A DNA stretch of 20,577 nt from a virus. The notes beneath the pieces are model-generated. The model saw only the letters and a program-made list of their open reading frames with translations. It was not told where the DNA came from and did no database searches. Shown piece by piece: positions 5,712-11,606 of this stretch. Position 1 is the stretch's first letter. The number at the start of each line of letters is the position of its first letter. A program made the translations under genes and the position numbers. Location of the stretch: positions 1 to 20,577 of the IMG/VR virus record IMGVR_UViG_3300049791_000122; one strand, 5' to 3'.

Positions 5712-6028
5712 GCCGCGAGTATGTCGAGCAGCGACTACAGCAGATCGGCGTGCGGAAGCCCGGAGAACCGGAACCCATGCGGCGCGCGGAGCGCAATGCG
5801 CTGATCCTGCTGAGAGCGAAACGCGGCGATAGTTATGCAGCCATCGGCAAGGATCTCGGGCTGAGCGCGCCGGCAGTGTCGAATATCGCGCGAACTCGTG
5901 GAGAGCCGAGACGCGGATCGGGACGCCCGAAGCCGATCCCCGCTCGGCTTCAAAAAAGAGCAGCTAAAGGCCCTCGCGCGCGCCGGAGCAGGCCCATGTC
6001 AAGTTCTCCAGAAAGCGAAGAAAAGTGA
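5708..6028 (+). CDS. Small HTH protein with AT-hook-like tail
   Basis: A 106-residue protein starting at GTG in a GTGA overlap. Residues 42-63 (SYAAIGKDLGLSAPAVSNIA) form a helix-turn-helix of the homeodomain/sigma-like type. A basic stretch GSGRPKPIP (71-79) resembles an AT-hook, and the tail is Arg/Ser-rich, which implies strong DNA binding. It is the last gene before the promoter-terminator region at 6046-6187 and, with the sigma-4-like protein, is a plausible regulator of late transcription; that role is inferred from position only. Confidence 0.6.
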   Translation: MSREYVEQRLQQIGVRKPGEPEPMRRAERNALILLRAKRGDSYAAIGKDLGLSAPAVSNIARTRGEPRRGSGRPKPIPARLQKRAAKGPRARRSRPMSSSPESEEK

Positions 6029-6045
6029 GAGTTGCAAGTGGCGAT

Positions 6046-6074
6046 TTGCGTTGGAAAAAAATCGAGCCTAAACT
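6046..6074 (+). promoter_or_regulatory. Weak candidate late promoter (pR'-like)
   Basis: TTGCGT (6046-6051) and TAAACT (6069-6074) are separated by exactly 17 bp that include an A7 tract. Transcription would start near 6081, about 23 nt before the first terminator. The poor match to consensus fits a promoter that needs a phage activator. Confidence 0.35.
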
Positions 6075-6103
6075 CCGCCGCAACCCGTTCGCTCGCCCGC
6101 AAT

Positions 6104-6132
6104 AAACCCGGCCCCAAAAAGGCCGGGTTTTT
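6104..6132 (+). terminator. Rho-independent terminator 1
   Basis: A perfect 10-bp stem AAACCCGGCC (6104-6113) / GGCCGGGTTT (6121-6130) with a 7-nt loop (CCAAAAA) is followed by TT; the 3' arm and tail give five consecutive T. It follows the early operon. Confidence 0.85.
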
Positions 6133-6163
6133 CGTTTCTGACAGCTCGACATTCCCCCTGTCG

Positions 6164-6187
6164 CCCGCGCCCCCGCGCGGGTTTTTT
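6164..6187 (+). terminator. Rho-independent terminator 2
   Basis: Stem CCCGCGC (6164-6170) / GCGCGGG (6175-6181), loop CCCC, then six T (6182-6187). It lies 17 nt before the first late gene, so any late transcript initiated upstream must pass both terminators. Confidence 0.85.
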
Positions 6188-6203
6188 GCTTTTGGAGTTC
6201 CAT

Positions 6204-6752
6204 GTGAAACGCTCCCCATGGCTGGTGCTCATTGCGCTTGCGATTCTCGCGCCTGTGCTGGCGCGCGGCGCAGATGTCACGATCACGTGCGCACCGCCCA
6301 CGCAGTTCACTGACAACACGCCGATTCCGGCTACCGCGGTCATGACGTTCAAGCTGTATTCCGGCAGCACGGCACTCGATACGCAGCCAGCCTGCAAGTT
6401 TGTGCGTACGGGTCTTGCTCCGAACACGTACAACTACACCGCCACCGCAACGGTCGCGGGCGTGGAGAGCGATCAGAGCGCGCCTGCGCAGGTGGTGGTG
6501 CCGGCACCGAAGCCAAAGCCTCCCGGAACGCCGACAGCGACTATTGCAGTTATGGGACCGACTGCCTATTCGATGCTGAAATCAACCGACCAAGTAGTTC
6601 TAATTCCCGTTGGAACAATACCCATAGGCACCGCCTGTGATTCCAATCAGGGCGTAATCCGTGATGGGAAAGCATTCAATCTCGTGACGGCTGCAGCAGT
6701 TACTTGGACTGGCAGTGTGCGCAGCATTGCGGTAGTGGCAAGTTGCGGATGA
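6204..6752 (+). CDS. Predicted exported Ig/FN3-like protein
   Basis: A 182-residue protein starting at GTG with GGAG 7 nt upstream. The N-terminus has a Sec-type signal peptide: KR, then a hydrophobic core (WLVLIALAILAPVL), with cleavage likely after Gly22 or Ala23. The next ~85 residues form an Ig/FN3-like beta domain (TITCAPPTQFTDNTPIPA, TFKLYSGS, TGLAPNTYNYTATATVAG) ending in a Pro-rich linker (PAPKPKPPGTPT). A second segment (residues ~115-182) is encoded by visibly lower-GC DNA. The Ig part resembles the protein at 7362-7688. Exported virion-module proteins are unusual; a host-envelope role such as exclusion or lysis support is conceivable but unproven. Its stop overlaps the next ATG (ATGA). 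Confidence 0.65.
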   Translation: MKRSPWLVLIALAILAPVLARGADVTITCAPPTQFTDNTPIPATAVMTFKLYSGSTALDTQPACKFVRTGLAPNTYNYTATATVAGVESDQSAPAQVVVPAPKPKPPGTPTATIAVMGPTAYSMLKSTDQVVLIPVGTIPIGTACDSNQGVIRDGKAFNLVTAAAVTWTGSVRSIAVVASCG

Positions 6753-7348
6753 GTCATCAAATAACAGCTGGATTGAGATTCAGCAGGCTTGTAGTACTTA
6801 AGCAGCTGGCCTCGCGGGCGGGGAAGGCCCGATGGCTATGTGCCTGCGATTGTGGCAAGTCGGTATCGAGCACCACGGGAAATCTTACGAGCAGGAATAC
6901 TAGGTCCTGTGGATGTCTTCGCATTGATCGTACACGGCAAACGAAGACCACTCACGGGCACTGCCGGGTGCAAGATCGATCAAAGACCTATGACTGCTGG
7001 AATCAAATGCTGCAGCGGTGTACCAATCCGCGAAACAAGCGATGGAGCGACTACGGTGGCCGCGGCATAGATATCTGTCCTCAGTGGCGTGAGAGCTTCG
7101 AGAGCTTCCTCGCGGACATGCGCGAAAAGCCGCCTTCGCGCACTCTCGATAGAATTGATGTCGACGGCCATTACGAACCGCATAACTGCCGTTGGGCAAC
7201 TGCATCCGAGCAAGCCAGGAACACTCGTCGCAATCCGATATACAAGGCAAAACATGCATTTCACGGTTCCATGGTGGCGGATCAAGCTTTGCCGGCTCGC
7301 TCATCCGCTGCCACCGCGTCTCAGACGTATCCGTGTCAACAAATTTAA
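6749..7348 (+). CDS. HNH-like homing-type endonuclease with zinc ribbon
   Basis: A 199-residue protein starting in an ATGA overlap. It matches a common phage family: a start of the type GxRFSRLVVL, a zinc-binding CACDCG (31-36) with CGC (54-56), then WNQMLQRCTNPRNKRWSDYG (84-103), GRGI, and the HNH-like core LDRIDVDGHYEPHNCRWAT (133-151) followed by EQARNTRRN. Such proteins are free-standing, selfish HNH nucleases that cut phage DNA and spread by homing. After about residue 165 the sequence leaves the family pattern, which normally continues into another DNA-binding segment, so the C-terminus may be truncated or fused to pre-existing sequence. Its DNA is lower in GC than the neighbours, supporting acquisition. 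Confidence 0.7.
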   Translation: MSHQITAGLRFSRLVVLKQLASRAGKARWLCACDCGKSVSSTTGNLTSRNTRSCGCLRIDRTRQTKTTHGHCRVQDRSKTYDCWNQMLQRCTNPRNKRWSDYGGRGIDICPQWRESFESFLADMREKPPSRTLDRIDVDGHYEPHNCRWATASEQARNTRRNPIYKAKHAFHGSMVADQALPARSSAATASQTYPCQQI

Positions 7349-7361
7349 CGGAGTCACCAAA

Positions 7362-7688
7362 ATGTCAGATGTCTCGATTCCCGTCACTGCCCCGACGACC
7401 CGCAAGGATGGATCGACGCTGCCTCCCGAGCAGTTGGCCCGCCTCGACTTCGAACTGTCGAGCGACAACGGCCAGAGCTATACGAACGTCGGTCACGCGG
7501 CGGCGAACCAGACGGAGTTCAAGCTCCAGTCGCTCGATCCCGGAAGCTATCTGGTGCGCTCGACAGCCACCGATACGCAGGACCCGCCACTCACCTCGGA
7601 TTTTTCCGCAGTGGTGGGGTTCCAGATCGCAGCCCCGGCGCTTGCAGCCCCGAATCCTCCCGTGCTCGGTACGCCTGTGGTCACCTGA
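7362..7688 (+). CDS. Ig/FN3-like probable virion protein
   Basis: A 108-residue protein starting at ATG with CGGAG 8 nt upstream; the same frame is open far upstream but across the endonuclease gene. It has one beta-sandwich-like domain (TRKDGSTLPPEQLARLDFEL, LSSDNGQSYTNVG, LDPGSYLVRSTATDT) and a Pro/Ala-rich end. The motif order (charged loop, PPEQLA/PATA, FEL/FKL, LDPGSYLVRSTAT/LAPNTYNYTATAT) parallels the exported protein at 6204-6752, so they are probably paralogues; this copy has no signal peptide. Ig-like domains in phage virions often mediate weak carbohydrate binding. That role is inferred. Confidence 0.6.
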   Translation: MSDVSIPVTAPTTRKDGSTLPPEQLARLDFELSSDNGQSYTNVGHAAANQTEFKLQSLDPGSYLVRSTATDTQDPPLTSDFSAVVGFQIAAPALAAPNPPVLGTPVVT

Positions 7689-7710
7689 AGCCCAGGGACA
7701 ACCGCCAGCG

Positions 7711-7911
7711 ATGTCAGCTCTGCCCGAATCTAAAAGCAGACCCGAGCGGTCCGCATTCCACGATGATGATCCTCTGCAGTTGGGGATGGATGAAAGTGTG
7801 ATGTGCCTTGATGGGCGCGCGAGGCTTGCCGCGCGCAGCGGCCGGCAGCGGAGGCGTTGGCGTCGAACTTCAGCCGTACAACACCGCGTCTGCCGCCGGC
7901 AGCGGGCTTGA
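7711..7911 (+). CDS. Doubtful small ORF, Arg-rich end
   Basis: A 66-codon frame (MSALPESKSRPERSAFHDDD through an Arg-rich tail ending VCRRQRA) lies in the gap between the Ig-like and lectin-like genes. The Arg-rich second half looks like the shadow of the frame at 7811-7930. There is no clear ribosome-binding site other than GGGA 12 nt upstream. It may be real only in its first half, or not at all. Confidence 0.2.
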   Translation: MSALPESKSRPERSAFHDDDPLQLGMDESVMCLDGRARLAARSGRQRRRWRRTSAVQHRVCRRQRA

Positions 7912-7930
7912 TTTCAGCGTGTCGCAATAA
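7811..7930 (+). CDS. Possible small Gly/Ala protein, 39 residues
   Basis: The frame from ATG 7811 to TAA 7930 encodes MGARGLPRAAAGSGGVGVEL then QPYNTASAAGSGLDFSVSQ. The composition (G/A/S/V, with strand-like VGVELQPYN) matches the neighbouring virion proteins better than the alternative frame, and the stop lies 5 nt before the GTG of the next gene. There is no good ribosome-binding site and a 7-bp GC hairpin (7815-7836) covers the start. It may be the surviving end of a longer, broken gene. Confidence 0.35.
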   Translation: MGARGLPRAAAGSGGVGVELQPYNTASAAGSGLDFSVSQ

Positions 7931-7935
7931 GCATC

Positions 7936-8607
7936 GTGGGACGGCTCATCACGGCCCGGCGTGCGCCCATTGTCGCTGCCAGCTTCTCGACGAGCTTTCC
8001 GCTCACCGAGAACCCGATCAGTCAGGGCGGAATCTGGGACGGCGGGGCAGTACCCGGACTTGACTGGCAGACGCCGCGCACGACGCCAGGCGCCTGCGTC
8101 GCAGCCGGCTTCTCGACTGGCTTCGACGACAACATTGCGGTCCTGAACAACGGACCGTATAACGCGAACCAGTATGCCCAAGGGACGGTGTTCGTAGCCG
8201 GCGGATACGCGCCAGCTAATTCGCACGAAGTTGAGCTGCTATTGCGCGGCGGGATCACCGCGCATTCGGCGATTTTCTACGAGATCACGCTCGGCCTGTC
8301 CGATGGCCGCTACCTCGACATCGTTCGGTGGAACGGTGCGGTGAGTGATTTCTCCTATGTGTATCAGTCGGGGCATGGTAGCGGGCCGGCGATCAATGAC
8401 GGCGATACATTCCGCGCCGAGATCCAGGGCAGCACGATCCGGATCTTCCGGAACGGTTCGCTGTACTACACGCACGCCGATGTCACGAACAGCGGGGCGC
8501 TTTCGCTCATCGCCTCCGGCAAGCCGGGCTTAGGGTTCTATGCGCTGTCGGGCGGCGTGACGCTCGCCAATTTCGGCTGGTCGAGTTACGGCGCTGGGGA
8601 TCTGTAA
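7936..8607 (+). CDS. Concanavalin-like lectin-fold virion protein
   Basis: A 223-residue protein starting at GTG (VGRLITARRAPIVAASF); there is no strong ribosome-binding site, so it may depend on coupling to the frame that ends 5 nt upstream. The body alternates strands with the pattern of a jelly-roll/LamG lectin domain: SHEVELLLRGGITAHSAIFY, YEITLGLSDGRYLDIVRWNG, DTFRAEIQGSTIRIFRNGSL, GKPGLGFYALSGG and a final NFGWSSY. Such domains in phages are found in tail fibres and decoration proteins and bind glycans. The exact virion location is unknown. Its stop TAA overlaps the next ATG by 1 nt. Confidence 0.65.
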   Translation: MGRLITARRAPIVAASFSTSFPLTENPISQGGIWDGGAVPGLDWQTPRTTPGACVAAGFSTGFDDNIAVLNNGPYNANQYAQGTVFVAGGYAPANSHEVELLLRGGITAHSAIFYEITLGLSDGRYLDIVRWNGAVSDFSYVYQSGHGSGPAINDGDTFRAEIQGSTIRIFRNGSLYYTHADVTNSGALSLIASGKPGLGFYALSGGVTLANFGWSSYGAGDL

Positions 8608-9368
8608 TGGCCACGCTGATCAATACCGGCTCGCAATCCTCGGTTGCGGCCGGCGCGTCGCTCACGACGAACAGCCCGAGCGCGACGGCTGGCAATGCGC
8701 TGATATTGCAGATCGCGTGGTTGAACGCGAACACGGCAAGCACCACCGCGCCCGGCAATATCACGGGCTGGACGAAGATTTACGGCCCGACCGCGGCCAA
8801 GAACGCAGGTCAGAATGTCGTCTGCGGTTTTGCGCTCTATACGAAAACCGCAGCAGGGGGGGTGGAGTCTCCGGTCTTCCCCGACCCCGAAGGCGGCACG
8901 GTTGACCTGTATGCGCATGGGATCATCACTGAATGGTCCGGGATGGGCGCGCACGATACGCAGGATGCGAGTGCGAGCAGCACGAACAACAGCGCCGCCT
9001 CGACCACGGGCGCGACGATCCCGAATACCGGAACGCTGACCCAAGCGAATAACACGGTCTTTACCGGCGTTGCGATTGCGGCGACGACGGGGCTCGCGAA
9101 TGCGGCCATCGCCTTCAGCGGCGGTAGCTGGACAACGGAATTTGCCGATCAGGACACTACCGCGAGCGTCGGCACTCTGACGGGGCATAAGACGGTCTCT
9201 GCAAACACGGCACTCGGTGCGGTTTACACGTGGACCTCCGACGCCTCGATGCTCTGCTATCAGGGTGCGGTCATCGTCTTCAGCGATGCCGGCGGCGGCC
9301 CGCCATTTCCGCCGGTTCCGGAGCCGCCCTTTGTGCGCGCCAATCTGAATCCCATTCTCGCGAGGTAG
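8607..9368 (+). CDS. Ser/Thr-rich beta-structured virion protein
   Basis: A 253-residue protein starting in a TAATG overlap with GGGG upstream. It is rich in Thr, Ser, Ala, Asn and Gly with hardly any Lys: an N-terminal strand region (MATLINTGSQSSVAAGAS), a middle with NITGWTKIYGPT and HGIITEWSGM, a low-complexity DASASSTNNSAASTTGATIP, and a Pro-rich tail (GGGPPFPPVPEPPFV). This is typical of phage tail or head fibre domains. It follows the lectin-like gene and probably belongs to the same structure. No named family is claimed. Confidence 0.6.
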   Translation: MATLINTGSQSSVAAGASLTTNSPSATAGNALILQIAWLNANTASTTAPGNITGWTKIYGPTAAKNAGQNVVCGFALYTKTAAGGVESPVFPDPEGGTVDLYAHGIITEWSGMGAHDTQDASASSTNNSAASTTGATIPNTGTLTQANNTVFTGVAIAATTGLANAAIAFSGGSWTTEFADQDTTASVGTLTGHKTVSANTALGAVYTWTSDASMLCYQGAVIVFSDAGGGPPFPPVPEPPFVRANLNPILAR

Positions 9369-9370
9369 TC

Positions 9371-9628
9371 ATGCGTTACGTCATCAAATCGCCCGATGGC
9401 AGTTTCTTCTCCGGCTTCGACTGCATCGAGACGCGCCCGGTCTCGCTTCGCGGCGTCGTGCTCGGTCACGAGGATCATATGCGTCCTGTGTTCAAAGCGG
9501 CCGCCACTCGGGACGCGGCCAAGTTCAATTCTGAGGCCGATGCGGATTCGCAGATCGCCAATGGCGAGCCGCTGCACGGCGGCCCCGAGGTCTTCACCGG
9601 TTGCATCGTTCTCCCCACTGAGGATTAA
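9371..9628 (+). CDS. Small hypothetical virion-module protein
   Basis: An 85-residue protein with GAGG 6 nt before its ATG. It begins MRYVIKSPDGSFFSGFDCIE and continues with charged helix and loop (AATRDAAKFNSEADADSQIA), ending VFTGCIVLPTED. It looks like a small globular alpha/beta protein. No family is recognised; it lies 2 nt after the fibre-like gene. Confidence 0.6.
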   Translation: MRYVIKSPDGSFFSGFDCIETRPVSLRGVVLGHEDHMRPVFKAAATRDAAKFNSEADADSQIANGEPLHGGPEVFTGCIVLPTED

Positions 9629-9632
9629 CCCC

Positions 9633-10118
9633 ATGTTCATCGGACCTTGTTACGTACTCAAAAACAATGGCGTGTCGATCTCGACCGCCATCTCCCCGCT
9701 GCAATTGAAGCCGGGCGTCAATGGGCCGGTGGAAATCCTGCGCTCCTCAATGACGAACGGCTCGGTCGCGACCAGTGCGCAGTACGCCGCCGTGCTCGTT
9801 CAGCGCAAGACCGCGGCGGCCACGGTGACTACGGGAGTCGCCGGCACAACTGTGCTGAAACAGAATCCCGTGAATCCGACGACGGATGCATCACTCGGCA
9901 CCACCGCCACCGGCATCACGGCCACCGGCGAAGGCACCAACGGTGAAGCAACGATCACGCGCGGCTTCAACGACCTGAACGGCGCTGAATGGCTGGCAAC
10001 GCCCGAAGAGCGAATCATCGTGGCCCAGAGTGCCTTCGTCGCACAGACGTTCCTCGTCGCGCCGCAGTCCGCGATGCGCTATTGCGAGCTGGCGTTCCGC
10101 GAGCTCCGCGGCGGCTAG
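9633..10118 (+). CDS. Hypothetical beta-rich virion protein, 161 residues
   Basis: The ATG at 9633 has GAGG about 9 nt upstream; the same frame is open over the previous gene but that part is shadow. The protein starts MFIGPCYVLKNNGVSISTAI and is rich in Thr/Ala/Gly strands (ATVTTGVAGTTVL, GTTATGITATGEGTNGEA). The end (LVAPQSAMRYCELAFRELRG) is helical. It is probably structural by context; no family is recognised. Confidence 0.6.
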   Translation: MFIGPCYVLKNNGVSISTAISPLQLKPGVNGPVEILRSSMTNGSVATSAQYAAVLVQRKTAAATVTTGVAGTTVLKQNPVNPTTDASLGTTATGITATGEGTNGEATITRGFNDLNGAEWLATPEERIIVAQSAFVAQTFLVAPQSAMRYCELAFRELRGG

Positions 10119-10128
10119 ACCCGTAGCG

Positions 10129-10494
10129 ATGAAGCACTCCGACGTTTACAAGATCCCCCGGCCGCACGAAGTCGAACTTCCGCGGCCGGGGGATCTTGCG
10201 GAAGTGCGGCGTTCGCATTGCAAAGCGAACGCGGAAGCCGGCCTGCTCGTGCAGATCATGGGCGAGCCGCACTGGTGTTATTGCAACTGTGCGGAATGTG
10301 GTCTTGCCATCACGGAATACTTCGTCGAAATCCATTGCGACATGCCCGAATGGCAGGGCACACCGGGCCCATGGTTCTACCCGATCAACTGGCTGAAGCG
10401 CATCGATCCGCGCGACCCCGTTCAATACGAGCGGATTCGCAAGTATCGGTTCGTCGTGCCCACTGAAGCGCAATTGATCGCCGCGAACAAATGA
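10129..10494 (+). CDS. Cys-rich hypothetical protein, possible zinc binding
   Basis: A 121-residue protein with a dense cysteine cluster CYCNCAEC (residues 50-57) and a later HC (69-70), a candidate metal site. It also has WYPINWLKR-like aromatic strands (PWFYPINWLKRIDPRDP). The ATG has no clear ribosome-binding site, and codons 7-24 form a 50-nt hairpin (10149-10198) that gives the near-palindromic peptide KIPRPHEVELPRPGDL. Expression may depend on translation from the preceding gene. Its stop overlaps the next gene (ATGA). The function is unknown. Confidence 0.6.
   Translation: MKHSDVYKIPRPHEVELPRPGDLAEVRRSHCKANAEAGLLVQIMGEPHWCYCNCAECGLAITEYFVEIHCDMPEWQGTPGPWFYPINWLKRIDPRDPVQYERIRKYRFVVPTEAQLIAANK
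10149..10198 (+). repeat. 50-nt near-perfect hairpin in coding sequence
   Basis: Arms CAAGATCCCCCGGCCGC (10149-10165) and its exact complement (10182-10198) form a 17-bp stem. Inside it, GAAGT (10168-10172) pairs with ACTTC (10176-10180) around a CGA triloop, leaving only 3 unpaired bases between the two stems. No T-tract follows, so it is not a standard terminator. Confidence 0.9.
10209..10232 (+). repeat. Second hairpin after the 50-nt stem-loop
   Basis: GCGTTCGC (10209-10216) and GCGAACGC (10225-10232) form a perfect 8-bp stem with an 8-nt loop, 10 nt downstream of the larger hairpin in the same gene. Confidence 0.6.
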
Positions 10495-11606
10495 GCGTTT
10501 TCCGTCCCTATCCGAATCAGCAGCCGCGCACGCACGGACTCGCGCCGATCCAGACTGCGGCCAGCGGCTTCTATCCGTTCGAAGGCTCGACACGGCAACA
10601 AATCAATCGCGGCATGGACATCCGGGCAGTTCTGCCCGCGCTGGGAATAGCGGCATTGCTCGCGCCTGCGCCAGTGTTCGTGCCGCCGGCTACGGCATCG
10701 AGTCCGGCTGCATACGTTCGCATGACAGCGGCGCCGCAACTGCCTGCGGCCGGGCCCGCATCGACCGATGACACAGTGCTGGTCGTCTGCGGAGAGCCGA
10801 CGCAATCCGTTGCGGCGTTCATCAGGGCGCCGAGCCCGCCCGCGCCACAATTTACTTCGGCAGTCGCGCCATTGGCTCAGGCTCCGGGGCCGGTCATTCC
10901 GCCCTCAACGCTCGCGCGCCCGGCGTCGATCACCTATCCGCCGATTCAGTTGCCTGAGAGCGAGATTGCTCCACTGCTGGCTCCGTCGGCGACGGTTGCC
11001 CCGCCCGCGACCGTGCAAGGCGCATTGGCACGCGCCGCGATGGTCCTGCCGTTGCAGATCTATTCGGCGGTTACGCCGCTAGCTCAATCATCGCCGCCGT
11101 ATATTCCAGCGGTGGTGCTCGCGCGCACACCGCCGGTCATCTATCCTGCGCAGATCATTGAATACGATGTGGCGCAGTTCCTGACCGGGGCGGCGGATGC
11201 GCCACCGCCCATAGCGCCTGGCTTACAGGCAGCATATATGCGATCGATCAGCCCGGCGCAGCAGCCCGAGAATGAAATCGCGCCGCTGCTTCCGCAGGGC
11301 ACGCCGCTCGTCTTTGCGACATTGATCCCGATTCCGACGAGAGAGACAAGAGCGCTGCAGATCGCGCTCACGCCCTATACGCCCGCGGCAACAGTGTTCA
11401 TCTATACGGCACCAACGCCACTTCTGGGACTCTATGCGCGGCTTGCCTTTGCATGGCCACGGATACCGGTGCATGCCGCGGCTTTGATTCCGCCAGCGCC
11501 CTTGGCGCCGCTTTCTGATGTACGCATTCGTTTCTCATCCGGTGGCCCGGAGAGACTCAGATTCAGCGCGCGAGGTTCAGAGCGCGCGAGGTTCAGAGCG
11601 CGATGA
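10491..11606 (+). CDS. Pro/Ala-rich protein with ~34-residue degenerate repeats
   Basis: A 371-residue protein starting in an ATGA overlap. Residues ~73-340 are built of about seven or eight imperfect units of 30-36 residues with the pattern ARxxxxxxPxQ, then SAVxPLAQ or ESEIAPLL, then a Pro-rich spacer. Examples are PQFTSAVAPLAQ (119-130) against LQIYSAVTPLAQ (188-199), and PESEIAPLL (155-163) against PENEIAPLL (259-267). The C-terminus is Arg-rich (RIRFSSGGPERLRFSARGSE). A hydrophobic stretch at 47-66 (VLPALGIAALLAPAPVFVPP) is too Pro-rich for a confident membrane helix. Such composition suggests an extended fibrous virion component. No family is recognised. Confidence 0.6.
   Translation: MSVFRPYPNQQPRTHGLAPIQTAASGFYPFEGSTRQQINRGMDIRAVLPALGIAALLAPAPVFVPPATASSPAAYVRMTAAPQLPAAGPASTDDTVLVVCGEPTQSVAAFIRAPSPPAPQFTSAVAPLAQAPGPVIPPSTLARPASITYPPIQLPESEIAPLLAPSATVAPPATVQGALARAAMVLPLQIYSAVTPLAQSSPPYIPAVVLARTPPVIYPAQIIEYDVAQFLTGAADAPPPIAPGLQAAYMRSISPAQQPENEIAPLLPQGTPLVFATLIPIPTRETRALQIALTPYTPAATVFIYTAPTPLLGLYARLAFAWPRIPVHAAALIPPAPLAPLSDVRIRFSSGGPERLRFSARGSERARFRAR
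11565..11602 (+). repeat. 16-bp tandem repeat at a gene end
   Basis: AGCGCGCGAGGTTCAG occurs at 11565-11580 and again at 11581-11596, and a third partial copy (AGCGCG) runs to the next start codon at 11603. Because 16 is not a multiple of 3, each copy is read in a new frame, giving the SARGSERARFRAR tail. Confidence 0.85.

Noticed and set aside
8586-9188. 200-codon leftward open frame opposite the Ser/Thr-rich virion gene
   Set aside because: Arg-rich translation typical of antisense GC-rich shadow; the rightward frame has TAATG coupling and a good ribosome-binding site.
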